Source: an uncultured Bacteroidales bacterium
GTDB taxonomy: Bacteria; Bacteroidota; Bacteroidia; Bacteroidales; Paludibacteraceae
Length of the DNA: 59,568 bases
Direction of reading: 5' to 3'
Assembly: GCA_949297975.1 (NCBI GenBank)
Contig: CASFUX010000010.1
Coordinates: forward strand, 1 to 59,568
Below the pieces are notes generated by a model that saw only the letters and a program-made list of their open reading frames with translations, was not told the origin of the DNA and did not search any database. Below, one piece after another: positions 10,201 to 25,198 of the stretch; position 1 is the stretch's first letter, and every line of letters begins with the position of its first letter. The position numbers and the translations under genes are program-made.

Positions 10201-10231
10201 GGACAAGCGGCGTGTGTGCGTCGGCTTGTCC
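10201..10231 (+). terminator. Weak hairpin after the first GH31 gene
   Basis: GGACAAGC (10201-10208) pairs with GCTTGTCC (10224-10231). Only scattered T residues follow, so this is a weak terminator, an attenuator or an mRNA-stabilising hairpin. Confidence 0.35.
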
Positions 10232-10304
10232 GCTCGTTATTAAAAAGCAAATTTATATCCTCTGTTATTCTCCATAATACCATTGTTATATGCTCCATAT
10301 ATCC

Positions 10305-15199
<4,895 letters not shown>

Positions 15200-15226
15200 T
15201 TATTAATTTTAATCTCATTGAATGAT

Positions 15227-17290
15227 ATGAAACAAAGAAAGACAAGAAAAAAGATGGCGGTATGGGCCTTGGCGTTGCTGGGGGTCGTACCCATGGTGCA
15301 GGCACAGGAACCTGTGCGAACGATCGAGGCGGAAGATGCCACTTTGAGTGGTGACAAGCTGGCAATAAAGTCGGTTGAGGGCGTTTCCGGCGGGAAGTAT
15401 GTAGGCAATTGGGACAACACGGCGCAGTCGCTCACGTTCACCGTGACGATGGAAAAGGAGGGCACGTATGAATTTCGCACGTATTACATGTGTGGTGATG
15501 CCAGCCGTGGTATTTCTATCAAAGTGAACAGCTATAAGGCCGTTACTTGTAAGGTGCCTACTACGACTGCTTGGGACAATCCCCCGACAGGTGTCATGAG
15601 TGCCAATATCTATATGGATGCCGGGGAAAACACCATTGTGATAACCCCTTATCCGGAAACCGGGCCGAACCTCGACAAATTTGAGATTTATACCACGAAG
15701 GAAGTGGTGCTTCCCGAAGTGGACGAATTTCCAAAAGTGTACGAGGCCGAAGATGCCGAGTTGTATGGAGACTTGAAGACAAAGCCAACGGATGGTTCGA
15801 CAATAAATGGCTTGTCGGGAGGTCGGTATGTGGGCGACTTCAACCAGCGTGTCAACTCTTACCTGGTGTTGCCCAAGGTGGAAATGCCAAAAGCCGGCAC
15901 GTATGAATTGAAAGTGTTCTCCATGGGGTCGAGCCGTGCACTCTCCATCAAGGTTAACCAGTATGAACCGACCATCATCCGCACGCAGGACACACCCGAT
16001 TGGGACGGTGCGCCTGCCTTGGAAACCTCGGTGCTGGTTTATCTGGATAAAGGCAACAACAAAATCGTATTCAACTCGTATAATGACGATGGGCCAAACA
16101 TAGACAAGTTTGAAATTCATGAGACGGACGAGGAAATAGAACGCCCGGAAGTGAAGTTGCTGGCCTATGCGGCAGACTACACTGATGGGGTGGAAGTGAT
16201 TGGAGAAGGAGAAAACGTGCAGTATGTGGTTGATAATGATGAATACACTATTTATACGGTGGAAGGCAAGACGCAAACTCAGGTGACGGTCAAATGTGAA
16301 TATCCGGTTTTGTTGACGGGCTATCTGCTGTCGGCCGGTATAGGCAATGACGCGGACGTGACCGCTTGGACATTGGAAAGTTCCATGGATGGAAGTACTT
16401 GGGCAAAAGTGCCTGCCCCGAGCAAGACAACGGATCTGTCTGGTGCTTATTTGTTTGAAGTGTCTCGTAGCCGTGACAATGCCATGAATGACCGTGCTCA
16501 GTATTATCGGCTCACGGCGACTGGCGAAACCAACGTGGAAATAGCCGAATGGCAGTTGTTTGGTTCACCTTATTTGGATAATGAAGACGGCAAGAGTTTC
16601 CCGGTTGATATTACTGAGGGATTGGATATCCAGTCTGCCGTATCGGCGTTCCCGATAGGTAATTCGGGTGAAGGCTGGTCGGAGGAAGCCTATAACTTGT
16701 TCGACCGCAATCTCCGTAACAAATATTATGTGCCTGACCAAAAGAATTATACAGTCGAAATAGCACTTGACAAAGCCTACAAGCTTGATGCTTACACTTT
16801 GACTTCGGTGGATGTAGATCCGGAACGTAATCCGAAGAAATGGACGTTCAATGGCTATAACGATGAATTGGGCTGGGTGGAACTGGACCGCCAGACGGAA
16901 TTTGCATTCCCTTGCGGGTATGCCACGATGCGTTTCGACGTGGACAGCGAATTGGGCTTCACGAAGTTTCTGCTTGACGTAGAAGATAATAACGGAGATG
17001 CCAGCAGCCAGTTGTTGAAGTGGCAGTTGTTTGGAACGGAATATACGGGTTCTGTCGTGGAAACCGTGGACGAGTTGGGTTGTTCGGTGTGGTCGGAAGA
17101 AAGCCGTCTGTGCATCCATGCTACGGGAATGGAAGCCTTGACCTACCAGGTATTTGACTTGTCGGGGGTATTGCAGGCAAAAGGCGAACTCGCTTCGACT
17201 CAAGAAGAGGTCGCCTTATCGCAAGGCATGTATGTGGTAACCGTGAGCAATGGAGATACCCAAAGTAATATGAAAGTCATTGTGAAATAA
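15227..17290 (+). CDS. Non-catalytic secreted glycan-binding protein: two CBM6/35-like and two discoidin modules plus T9SS tag
   Basis: No catalytic domain is recognisable. In order: Sec signal peptide (1-26), two CBM6/CBM35-like modules (about 34-150 and 173-293, each opening EAEDA and closing NLDKFEI or NIDKFEI), two F5/8 type C-like modules (about 311-445 and 458-600, each closing WQLFG), and a C-terminal T9SS sorting domain (about 625-687, YQVFDLSG ... GMYVVTV). The start at 15227 is preferred over the in-frame TTG at 15218. It starts 27 bp after the GH2 stop. The likely role is a surface or matrix glycan-binding scaffold. Domain order resembles the 538-residue protein at 26,876, which lacks one CBM module. 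Confidence 0.8.
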   Translation: MKQRKTRKKMAVWALALLGVVPMVQAQEPVRTIEAEDATLSGDKLAIKSVEGVSGGKYVGNWDNTAQSLTFTVTMEKEGTYEFRTYYMCGDASRGISIKVNSYKAVTCKVPTTTAWDNPPTGVMSANIYMDAGENTIVITPYPETGPNLDKFEIYTTKEVVLPEVDEFPKVYEAEDAELYGDLKTKPTDGSTINGLSGGRYVGDFNQRVNSYLVLPKVEMPKAGTYELKVFSMGSSRALSIKVNQYEPTIIRTQDTPDWDGAPALETSVLVYLDKGNNKIVFNSYNDDGPNIDKFEIHETDEEIERPEVKLLAYAADYTDGVEVIGEGENVQYVVDNDEYTIYTVEGKTQTQVTVKCEYPVLLTGYLLSAGIGNDADVTAWTLESSMDGSTWAKVPAPSKTTDLSGAYLFEVSRSRDNAMNDRAQYYRLTATGETNVEIAEWQLFGSPYLDNEDGKSFPVDITEGLDIQSAVSAFPIGNSGEGWSEEAYNLFDRNLRNKYYVPDQKNYTVEIALDKAYKLDAYTLTSVDVDPERNPKKWTFNGYNDELGWVELDRQTEFAFPCGYATMRFDVDSELGFTKFLLDVEDNNGDASSQLLKWQLFGTEYTGSVVETVDELGCSVWSEESRLCIHATGMEALTYQVFDLSGVLQAKGELASTQEEVALSQGMYVVTVSNGDTQSNMKVIVK

Positions 17291-17322
17291 AAATCAAACA
17301 ATAATAAATTCAAAGAGCAATC

Positions 17323-20103
17323 ATGATACGAGAAAAAATCAAATCTTTAGCAACCATTGCTTTGCTGGCTTCCTCAAGTTGTATCTTGGCTCAGTCGTGG
17401 TTCACGCCCGAGGTGGAACAGCGTGCCGAAGAGTTGCTGAAAAACATGACGGTAAGGGAAAAGTTGATTTACATAGGCGGGGAAGACTGGATGTACACAA
17501 AAGGCTTTCCCCGCTTGGGCATCACGCGGGCCAAAATGTCTGACGGACCGCAAGGGTTGGGAACGGACGGTCCGTCCACGGCCTATCCTTGCATGGTGAT
17601 GCTGGCTTCCACGTTCAACCGCGCTTTGGCCTATGAATATGGCGTTGCCATGTCCGATGACGCTGATGCTCGGGGAGTCAACATCGTGTTAGGACCGGGC
17701 ATGAACATTACACGTGCACCATTCTGTGGGCGTAATTTCGAGTATATGGGGGAAGACCCTTACCTGACCTCGCAGACTGCGGGCGGTTATGTGACCGGGT
17801 TGCGTGAAAATGGGGTGATGGCAGTTCCCAAGCATTTTACGGCCAATTATCAGGATTATGATCGCAACTATGTAAGTTCCGACATTGATGAACGCACGTT
17901 ACATGAAATCTATTTTCCTGCTTTCAGGCATGTGTTGCAGGTAGCTGAAAGTGGTGCAATTATGAGCAGTTATAATTTGCTGAATGGCGTGTGGACTACC
18001 GAAGATCCCACGTTATTGAAAGACGTGTTGCGCAAAAAATGGGGCTTCAACGGGTTGGTCATGTCCGACTGGGGTTCTACGCACAACTGTGTGCCTGCTG
18101 TGAAAAGCGGTCTTGATCTGGAAATGGCAGGCAACGAGATAGAAAACGAAGATGCCTTGCGTGCGCATTTGGCGGCTGGTGATATTACCATGGCGGATAT
18201 CGATTTGAAAGTGAAGCATATTTTACAAACTCTGATTGGCTTTGGGTTCTTTGATAAAGCCCAGTGGGACGGGACTTTGCCTTCGGAAGATATTGCCAGT
18301 TCGAAGGAAACAGCCTTGAATGTGGCCCGTGACGGGGTGGTATTGCTGAAAAACGAGGAAAACGTATTGCCTTTGAGTGTGGAAAAGACACCTAAAATCG
18401 CGGTGGTTGGCAATAATGCCTTGATTTATGCGGCTGGCGGTGGTAGCGGCTTGGTTACGCCTTTCCAATATACTTCTTATTATGATGGCTTGAAAGCTTT
18501 AGGCGAACAGAAGGGTTTTGAAGTGACTTATGTGGATCAATATGACCATTTGGAAGGAGTGTTGTTTACCGCCCCGGGTTCTGATACGCCCGGCTTGAAA
18601 GGAGAATATTACAGCAACCAACATCTGGATGGCACCCCGGTAGCTACACAGAATGACACCCGCATCGGTTACGAATGGACTATGGGCTGCGGTGTGACTG
18701 GGATTCCTAAAAATTATTTTTCGGTAAGATGGACCGGTGTGGTTCGTCCCACGGTATCGGGCACATATACGTTTAAATTGAGTGGTGATGATGGCTTCCG
18801 CTTCTATTTCAATGGAGATTTGAAAATTGATGAATGGACACCGGCCAGTGTGCGCGAACGGACGTTCCAAACTACGTTGGAAGCCGGCGAAGAATATAGC
18901 ATACAGATAGACTATTTCCAGGAAGGCGGTGCCGGTTCGGTTGACTTCTCCTGGGAACGCCAGGGCGATGAAGGACAATTTGCTGATAAACTGAATGCTG
19001 CCGATGTAGTGGTGGCTTTCATCGGGCATAATACGGCCAGTGAGGGCGAGGGCAGTGACCGTTCGGGCGATTTGCCAACGGCAGCCAAGAACATCATCAA
19101 TGCGGTGTTTGCTTCCACGCAAAAGCCGGTGATCACGGTTGTGAATGGGGGCGGCAATGTGTACATGTGGGATAATGGTAATGTGGGAGAAAAGACGAAA
19201 GGTTTGTTATGGGGTTGGTACGGTGGTCAGGAAGCCGGGCAGGCCATGGCCGAAATTTTGTTGGGCGATGTGAATCCCTCGGGTAAGCTTCCCGTGACAT
19301 TTGAAAAGAAATGGGAAGACAATCCAGTACATGACAGCTACTACTATTCGGGTTACCCGGGACCTTCGGGTTTGCATGACAGCAAGCATGTGAAGTTCAC
19401 GGAAGGCATTTTTGTCGGCTATCGTGGTTATGACAAGAACAACACGGATGTGCAGTATCCGTTTGGTTATGGCTTGTCTTACACTACGTTCAAACTTTCG
19501 GACATGCAAGTGGCAAACTTACAGGAAGGCGACAGCCTGGTGGAAGTCAGCTTCAAGATTGAAAACACAGGAGAACGTGCCGGTGCGGAAGTGGTTCAGT
19601 TGTATGTGGGCAAGCAAGGAGCATCGCCTGTGCCCCGTGCGGTGCGCGAACTGAAAAACTACGAAAAGATTTACCTTGAACCGGGAGAAGCGAAAACGGT
19701 CAGCATGAAGTTGTCCAAGAATGCTTTTTCTTATTACGATGTGACAGACGGCATCAAAGACTTCGTGGTGGATAATGGCACGTACAAACTGGAATTGGGT
19801 GTTTCATCCCGTGATATCAAGTTGTCGGACGAAGTCATCATTGACTATCGGACGGGAATACCGGCTGTGGAAGGTATAAAAAAAAACAATTATCTGTACC
19901 CGACCATCGTAAAGGCCGGTGATGAAATCAGCATTCGGCTGGGTGTGGCCGATGCGGTGCAGGTGTTTGACTTGGGCGGACAGCTGGTTGCCGAACATGC
20001 CGAAACTGATGTGCTACCTACGCAAACCCTTCAACGTGGTGTGTACTTGGTGCGCTACGTGGTCAATGCAACCCCGTATGCTGAAAAAATAGTGATACAA
20101 TGA
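17323..20103 (+). CDS. GH3 family beta-glycosidase with PA14 insertion and T9SS tag
   Basis: Retaining exo-beta-glycosidase. The N-terminal barrel has KMSDGPQG, GRNFEYMGEDPYL and KHFTANYQ (substrate-pocket loops) and the nucleophile motif VMSDWGS (Asp249). A PA14 domain (about residues 415-548, KGEYYSNQHLDG to SWERQ) is inserted in the second domain, an arrangement known in GH3 beta-glucosidases where it shapes the active site. After it come GEGSDRSGD and a fibronectin-III-like domain (YPFGYGLSYTTF). Residues 870-926 form a T9SS sorting domain (VQVFDLGG ... GVYLVRY). The signal peptide is residues 1-24. Beta-glucosidase is most likely; beta-xylosidase or other GH3 activities are possible. Cell-surface or secreted location is predicted. 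Confidence 0.92.
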   Translation: MIREKIKSLATIALLASSSCILAQSWFTPEVEQRAEELLKNMTVREKLIYIGGEDWMYTKGFPRLGITRAKMSDGPQGLGTDGPSTAYPCMVMLASTFNRALAYEYGVAMSDDADARGVNIVLGPGMNITRAPFCGRNFEYMGEDPYLTSQTAGGYVTGLRENGVMAVPKHFTANYQDYDRNYVSSDIDERTLHEIYFPAFRHVLQVAESGAIMSSYNLLNGVWTTEDPTLLKDVLRKKWGFNGLVMSDWGSTHNCVPAVKSGLDLEMAGNEIENEDALRAHLAAGDITMADIDLKVKHILQTLIGFGFFDKAQWDGTLPSEDIASSKETALNVARDGVVLLKNEENVLPLSVEKTPKIAVVGNNALIYAAGGGSGLVTPFQYTSYYDGLKALGEQKGFEVTYVDQYDHLEGVLFTAPGSDTPGLKGEYYSNQHLDGTPVATQNDTRIGYEWTMGCGVTGIPKNYFSVRWTGVVRPTVSGTYTFKLSGDDGFRFYFNGDLKIDEWTPASVRERTFQTTLEAGEEYSIQIDYFQEGGAGSVDFSWERQGDEGQFADKLNAADVVVAFIGHNTASEGEGSDRSGDLPTAAKNIINAVFASTQKPVITVVNGGGNVYMWDNGNVGEKTKGLLWGWYGGQEAGQAMAEILLGDVNPSGKLPVTFEKKWEDNPVHDSYYYSGYPGPSGLHDSKHVKFTEGIFVGYRGYDKNNTDVQYPFGYGLSYTTFKLSDMQVANLQEGDSLVEVSFKIENTGERAGAEVVQLYVGKQGASPVPRAVRELKNYEKIYLEPGEAKTVSMKLSKNAFSYYDVTDGIKDFVVDNGTYKLELGVSSRDIKLSDEVIIDYRTGIPAVEGIKKNNYLYPTIVKAGDEISIRLGVADAVQVFDLGGQLVAEHAETDVLPTQTLQRGVYLVRYVVNATPYAEKIVIQ

Positions 20104-20220
20104 AGTAAAAGAGGGATTGTGGAGGCGTTGAAGCATGGAATTGTGTACTGCCTATAATGAGCAATTAAATGGTTTGACGACTCCTCAGTTCAATGTTTAA
20201 TAATTTAATTAATATGTAGT

Positions 20221-22635
20221 ATGATGAAATACTTAAGAACAACTTTTTTAATGATGTTGGCGGGCTGTTTATACACGTTCGCCCAAACGGCTCTGCCTTT
20301 AGTGGTGCTGGAAGCTGAAGATGCCGACTCGGTACATGTACCGGCCAATGTGAAGTCAGTAGCTGATGTGGAGATGGATTTGGATGGGGATGGAGTGAAA
20401 GAAAAGGTGAACTTTTCTAATGGAAAATACGTGGGTGGCAACGACCCAGGTAGTTATTTGTTTTATTATGATGTGGAAGTAGAAAAAGAAGGCGCTTACG
20501 AGTTCCGCACGTATTTCAATTGCAACGGTACACGTCGTTTTACCATCAAGGTGAACGACTTTAAAGAGGTGGAATGCGCTGCGAATGGTACGGCCAAGTG
20601 GGATACACCGCCTGCCGAAACGACAACTGCCACCATCTGGTTGAATGCCGGGAAGAATACAATTAAGGTAACCCCTTATCCTACCACGGCAGGTGGACCC
20701 AATTACGACAAGTTCGAAATATACGAAACAACGAAAACCATGGAAAAACCATATACTGGTTTCCCTATGGTATTGGAAGCGGAATATGCTCACCTTTATG
20801 GGGACTTGAAGGTAAAGGAGAATCCCGATATGTCGAATGGGCGTTATGTGGGCGATTTTAATATAAGCAGCAATGCTTACATGGAGTTTACATGTGTCGA
20901 TATGCCGGAGGAAGGGCCTTATGAATTGGTGCTTTTCACGAACGACCCCACCGGTCGTCCCTTGGATATTCAAGTCAATAATTATGAAAAGATTTATATC
21001 AATGTCAATAAGTCGGAGGGGAGCTGGGATCAAGTTCCTTTGGCTGAAACATCGGTTATCGTATGGATGGACAAGGGCTTGAATACAATTTCATTTACCG
21101 AATCGGGGCGAAATAACGGACCTAATTTTGACAAGATAGAGATTCATCTGACTGATATGGTCATTGAGAAGCCGGACATCGAGAAACCATATCCTGAATC
21201 ATGTAAAATGATAGATGAGTTCAAGATTTCGTACATGGGTTCTTCTGTGATGTGGGGGCAAGGGGCCGAACCGAACGATGTGAACGGCTATGCCTACCGC
21301 CATGCCACCTTGCTGAAGGAACGCCATGAACAAGGGCTTTCTGAAAACGATTGGACTACATCCAACATATCGATTGGTGGCAATACCACGCAAGCGGTGC
21401 TTGACCGTTGGGAACGTGACTTGTTGCGTGATTGCGGTCGCTATGTGTTCTATGGCCTTTCGTTGGGCAACGAGCGCAATGGTGGTATTGGTACGGAACA
21501 GGCAGCGGAGAATTACGAAAAAGGCATGAAGCAACTCATCGAGCAGGCTCGGGAGGTGGGCATCATTCCGGTTATGTCCAACAATTATACGAATGGCTCG
21601 TTCAATTTGGACGACTACCGCATCTTGAAACAATTGAACCTCATTTTCCAAGAATATGATGTGCCGTCAGTCAATACCTTGGGTGCGATTGACGATGGTA
21701 CAGGCAAGTGGGTGAAAGCCTATGAAAGCGATGGCGCACACCCCAATTCGGATGGTCACCGGGAATTTTTCTATGCCATTGTGCCCTCGTTGTTTGATGC
21801 TTTGCATACTCAAAAGCCACAACCGGCCATTGTTAGTGGAACTTCACTGGCTTTGGATAAAGCCTCCGGCAAGCATGTGGAATTTGTTCCTGAAAATATA
21901 GTTCATCCTTTTACCTTGTCGTTCGAGGTGAATACGACAGCAACCGATGCCACCCTGGCTTCGTTTGAAAATGAAAATGGTACGGGCTATATCAAATTAG
22001 TGGGTGGCCAGGTGGTGTATGAATCACCTAACGGCACGACGATTACGGCCTCTTCACCGTTTAAGAACGATGATTGGCAGCGCATCACGTTGACCCACTA
22101 TTATGCGTGGGGACAGACCATGCTCTATGTCGGTGCCGACAAGGTGGGAAGCACGGCAGAAAACCTCGTGCCGAAGAAATTCTTTATCGGTGATAATACA
22201 AATGCTCCGGCAACGGCGGAATATCGTCAGTTGTTTTTCTGGCGTTCGGGCATGAACGAAGAAGAAATAGCCTATGTGGCCGAAGGGCGCATGATGAAGT
22301 CCAGCCTGGAAATTTATGCTCCGCTGGGTGGCGAGGAGGATGCCTTGGCCAACTTGGCCCAGAGCTTGAATACGTTGAGCATGGTGGATAACGAAGGTTC
22401 AGAGGTGCAGGCTGTAAATGCATCCGATTTGTTCATCACTCCTAACCCGGTGAAGGCGGGAGAAAAGGTGGCAACGGGTAACAACGGCAGTTTTGAAATA
22501 TATACATTGAATGGCATGTTGGCCGACCGTCAGGTGGTGGATAATGCCCGACTTTCGACGGCAGGCCTTGCTGGCGGCACTTATCTGGTACGTTGGGTAG
22601 AAGGTGCTAAAACCGGTCATTTGATTGTGTATTGA
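20221..22635 (+). CDS. SGNH/GDSL-family esterase with two CBM6/35-like modules, LamG-like domain and T9SS tag
   Basis: Predicted carbohydrate esterase. Order: signal peptide (1-21), two CBM6/CBM35-like modules (about 29-163 and 184-304), an SGNH hydrolase domain (about 330-525), a LamG/concanavalin-A-like sandwich (about 560-702) and a T9SS sorting domain beginning with the classical TPNP motif (about 739-804). In the SGNH domain the first block is MGSSVMWGQG, giving Ser342 as the likely nucleophile but with Ser in place of the usual Asp of GDS; block III reads GLSLGNE; block V is SDGAHPNSDGH with Asp504 and His507. Deacetylation of the target glycan is a reasonable guess, but the acyl group is unknown. 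Confidence 0.82.
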   Translation: MMKYLRTTFLMMLAGCLYTFAQTALPLVVLEAEDADSVHVPANVKSVADVEMDLDGDGVKEKVNFSNGKYVGGNDPGSYLFYYDVEVEKEGAYEFRTYFNCNGTRRFTIKVNDFKEVECAANGTAKWDTPPAETTTATIWLNAGKNTIKVTPYPTTAGGPNYDKFEIYETTKTMEKPYTGFPMVLEAEYAHLYGDLKVKENPDMSNGRYVGDFNISSNAYMEFTCVDMPEEGPYELVLFTNDPTGRPLDIQVNNYEKIYINVNKSEGSWDQVPLAETSVIVWMDKGLNTISFTESGRNNGPNFDKIEIHLTDMVIEKPDIEKPYPESCKMIDEFKISYMGSSVMWGQGAEPNDVNGYAYRHATLLKERHEQGLSENDWTTSNISIGGNTTQAVLDRWERDLLRDCGRYVFYGLSLGNERNGGIGTEQAAENYEKGMKQLIEQAREVGIIPVMSNNYTNGSFNLDDYRILKQLNLIFQEYDVPSVNTLGAIDDGTGKWVKAYESDGAHPNSDGHREFFYAIVPSLFDALHTQKPQPAIVSGTSLALDKASGKHVEFVPENIVHPFTLSFEVNTTATDATLASFENENGTGYIKLVGGQVVYESPNGTTITASSPFKNDDWQRITLTHYYAWGQTMLYVGADKVGSTAENLVPKKFFIGDNTNAPATAEYRQLFFWRSGMNEEEIAYVAEGRMMKSSLEIYAPLGGEEDALANLAQSLNTLSMVDNEGSEVQAVNASDLFITPNPVKAGEKVATGNNGSFEIYTLNGMLADRQVVDNARLSTAGLAGGTYLVRWVEGAKTGHLIVY

Positions 22636-22658
22636 TTAATATTGGTTAGGAAGGAAAG

Positions 22659-22725
22659 AAAAAAAGGTCACGCAAGTTTCGTATGGCGGTATCATAAGAT
22701 GCCCGCACTTGTGCGACCTTTTTTT
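22659..22725 (+). terminator. Rho-independent terminator after the SGNH esterase
   Basis: Seven A plus GGTC (22659-22669) pair with GACC plus seven T (22715-22725), extended inward by AAGT/ACTT with a mismatched block between. The stem ends in a T run, as in an intrinsic terminator; because the other arm is A-rich it could work in both directions. Confidence 0.7.
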
Positions 22726-22768
22726 GTGAGGCATAGTTGCCGTGCTTTAGCAGCGGTGCGTCACAAAC

Positions 22769-22810
22769 TGAAATCTGGAATTTGAAATCTGAAATCTGAA
22801 ATCTGAAATC
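22769..22810 (+). repeat. Tandem heptamer array, six copies of TGAAATC
   Basis: Six perfect 7-bp steps: TGAAATC, one variant (TGGAATT), then four exact TGAAATC copies. The array ends 12 bp before the second GH31 start codon. Related heptamers (TGAAATC, AGAAATC, CGAATTT) lie at 25,162-25,182, right after the stop of the same gene. Confidence 0.85.
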
Positions 22811-22822
22811 AGTTACATAGGT

Positions 22823-25159
22823 ATGCAAATACGTTTAATCTTTTTTATATGTGGGTTGGTCTGTGCGCTGACTTCTTGGGCGCAAGGCTATAATCCAGTG
22901 GCCGATGAAAAGGCTGTCGTGACATCGGGCAACATGCGTTTTACGGTGTTGACCCCTGAGATGATCCGCATTGAATATAGCGAGGATAAGCAATTTGAAG
23001 ACCGTGCTTCGTTTGCAGTGGTTAACCGTAACTTGCCGGTACCACGGTTTACCTCGGAAGAACGGGATGGCTTTTTGTATATTACGACGGATAAATTGGA
23101 GTTACGCTATAAATTGGATAGCTATCCGGTAAATGCAGACCGATGCGATCCGAATTTGCGGATAACGCTTGACGTGAATGGCGTGCAAGAGGTGTGGTAT
23201 CCAGGAAAGGCCGACCCGTACAACCTGAAAGGGACAACCCGCACGCTCGACAACGCGGATGGTGATGTGCGTAGCTGGTTGGAGGATGGCCTGCTTTCCC
23301 GTTCGGGGTGGGCTGTTATCGATGAGAAAGCCCCCCGTTGGGAAAAGGAAGATGAGTACAGCTACAATTTGTTGTTTGACGGCCAGGCGGGAGAAAACGG
23401 CATCGGGTTTGACTGGGTGGCACAGCCAAGGAAGGAGAATGCACTCGATATGTATTTTCTTGGGTATGGGCATGATTACAAACAGGCTTTGTCCGACTTT
23501 ACGAAAATATCAGGAAAGATGCCTTTGCCGCCGTTGTACGTGTTTGGCTATTGGTATTCCAAGTTCCAGCGTTACACGGAGCAGGAGATGCGCGAATTGG
23601 TGACGGAAATTCGTTCACGGGAAATCCCGTTGGACGTGCTGGTTATCGATATGGATTGGCACAGGAATGGTAAAACCGGCGATACGAACGGTACCGAGTG
23701 GACGGGTTGGAGCTGGAACACGGCTTTGTTCCCTGACCCGGCAGGTTTTATTCAGTGGTTGCATGAACAAGACTTGCACACCACGCTCAATTTGCATCCG
23801 GCTGATGGGGTTTTCCCGAAGGAGGACCATTATGATGACTTGTATGCCGATTTGTCTCAACGTTATTCAACCATGACGGCCGACAGCTTGGTGGCTTCCG
23901 ATGGGACGATACGTTGGAATTTGGAAAACCAAGACTTTTACGAAGCCTTTTTCGAACACATTTTGCGCCCGCACGAAGAGATAGGTGTTGACTTTTGGTG
24001 GATTGACTGGCAGCAGGACATGATTGCGCATAACGAGAAGAACCTGAGTAACACTTTTTGGCTGAATCATGTGTTCTTCAACGACAAAAAGCAACAAGGC
24101 AAGGATCGTCCGTTTATTTTCCATCGTTGGGGAGGCCTGGGTAATCATCGCTATCCTATCGGCTTTTCGGGAGATTCGGAAACCTCGTTCCCTTCACTGG
24201 CTTTTCAACCTTATTTCACGGCGACTGCTTCCAATGTGGGGTATGGTTATTGGAGCCATGACATTGGCGGGCATATCCAGCGGGGGAATGATGATGCCGA
24301 ATTGTATCTGCGTTGGATACAATATGGCGTGTTCTCGCCGATACTCCGCACACACTCCACGGCTTCGGGCAACATAGAACGGCGCATTTGGCGGTATCCC
24401 AATTTCGAGCAGATGCGTGATGCCATCTATTTGCGCTATGCGATGATACCTTATATTTACACCATGGCGCGTTGGGCTTATGATACAGGGGTCGGGCTGT
24501 GCCGCCCGATGTATTACGATTATCCGGAGGACGACCAAGCCTATCGTTACGAGGGGCAATACATGTTCGGCAACGACATGTTGGTAGCTCCCATTACCAC
24601 ATCGGACAATGGCACGGGCATTAGCGAAAAGACCATTTGGTTGCCTGGTGGCAAGTGGTATGAAGTGATGACGGGCGAAATGCTCGAAGGCGGCTCGGTG
24701 GTGTCCCGCTCGTTCAGCCGCGAACAGATTCCTTATTATTACCGTGAGGGGGCGGTCATACCGCTTTATCCGCGCATCATGCATTTGAACGAACGTCCTG
24801 ACACGCTGATTGTGCAATTGGTGCCCGGAGCGGAAGGGGAATTCGACTTATATGAAGATGCCGGCAATAGCGCCGATTATGAAACGGCCTACACGCTTAC
24901 GAAAATCACGCAACGCACGGAAGGCGGTACTACCGTCTGCACCATTCATCCGCGTGAAGGAGCTTTTGAAGGAATGCCGGAAGAACGGGCTTATCGCTTG
25001 GAATTGCTGGCGCGTGATGCCGCACCGAAGCAGGTGTTTGTGAATGGGGAAGAAGTTGCCTCAGAATATGATGCAGAGAAGCGGACTGTTCTGGTTGCGA
25101 TACCGAGCCAATCATGCAGCGTAACCACTACTATAACGGTGATGGGAGATGAGGAGTAA
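22823..25159 (+). CDS. GH31 family alpha-glycosidase, second paralogue of a distinct subfamily
   Basis: A GH31 retaining alpha-glycosidase of a different subfamily from the one at 7943. The nucleophile motif is FWWIDWQQD (Asp395) and the acid/base motif GFSGDSE (Asp451), with DVLVIDMDWH and GWSWNTALFPDP upstream and HDIGGHIQ downstream. A signal peptide (residues 1-20, ending TSWAQG) predicts export; the C-terminus (VTTTITVMGDEE) lacks a T9SS tag, so a periplasmic site is likely. It is 778 residues, normal for GH31. It is the only gene in this stretch bracketed on both sides by TGAAATC-type heptamers, and an intrinsic terminator lies upstream, so it may be an independent unit. Substrate unknown. 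Confidence 0.9.
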   Translation: MQIRLIFFICGLVCALTSWAQGYNPVADEKAVVTSGNMRFTVLTPEMIRIEYSEDKQFEDRASFAVVNRNLPVPRFTSEERDGFLYITTDKLELRYKLDSYPVNADRCDPNLRITLDVNGVQEVWYPGKADPYNLKGTTRTLDNADGDVRSWLEDGLLSRSGWAVIDEKAPRWEKEDEYSYNLLFDGQAGENGIGFDWVAQPRKENALDMYFLGYGHDYKQALSDFTKISGKMPLPPLYVFGYWYSKFQRYTEQEMRELVTEIRSREIPLDVLVIDMDWHRNGKTGDTNGTEWTGWSWNTALFPDPAGFIQWLHEQDLHTTLNLHPADGVFPKEDHYDDLYADLSQRYSTMTADSLVASDGTIRWNLENQDFYEAFFEHILRPHEEIGVDFWWIDWQQDMIAHNEKNLSNTFWLNHVFFNDKKQQGKDRPFIFHRWGGLGNHRYPIGFSGDSETSFPSLAFQPYFTATASNVGYGYWSHDIGGHIQRGNDDAELYLRWIQYGVFSPILRTHSTASGNIERRIWRYPNFEQMRDAIYLRYAMIPYIYTMARWAYDTGVGLCRPMYYDYPEDDQAYRYEGQYMFGNDMLVAPITTSDNGTGISEKTIWLPGGKWYEVMTGEMLEGGSVVSRSFSREQIPYYYREGAVIPLYPRIMHLNERPDTLIVQLVPGAEGEFDLYEDAGNSADYETAYTLTKITQRTEGGTTVCTIHPREGAFEGMPEERAYRLELLARDAAPKQVFVNGEEVASEYDAEKRTVLVAIPSQSCSVTTTITVMGDEE

Positions 25160-25198
25160 TTTGAAATCAGAAATCCGAATTTTACAAATAGCATAAAC

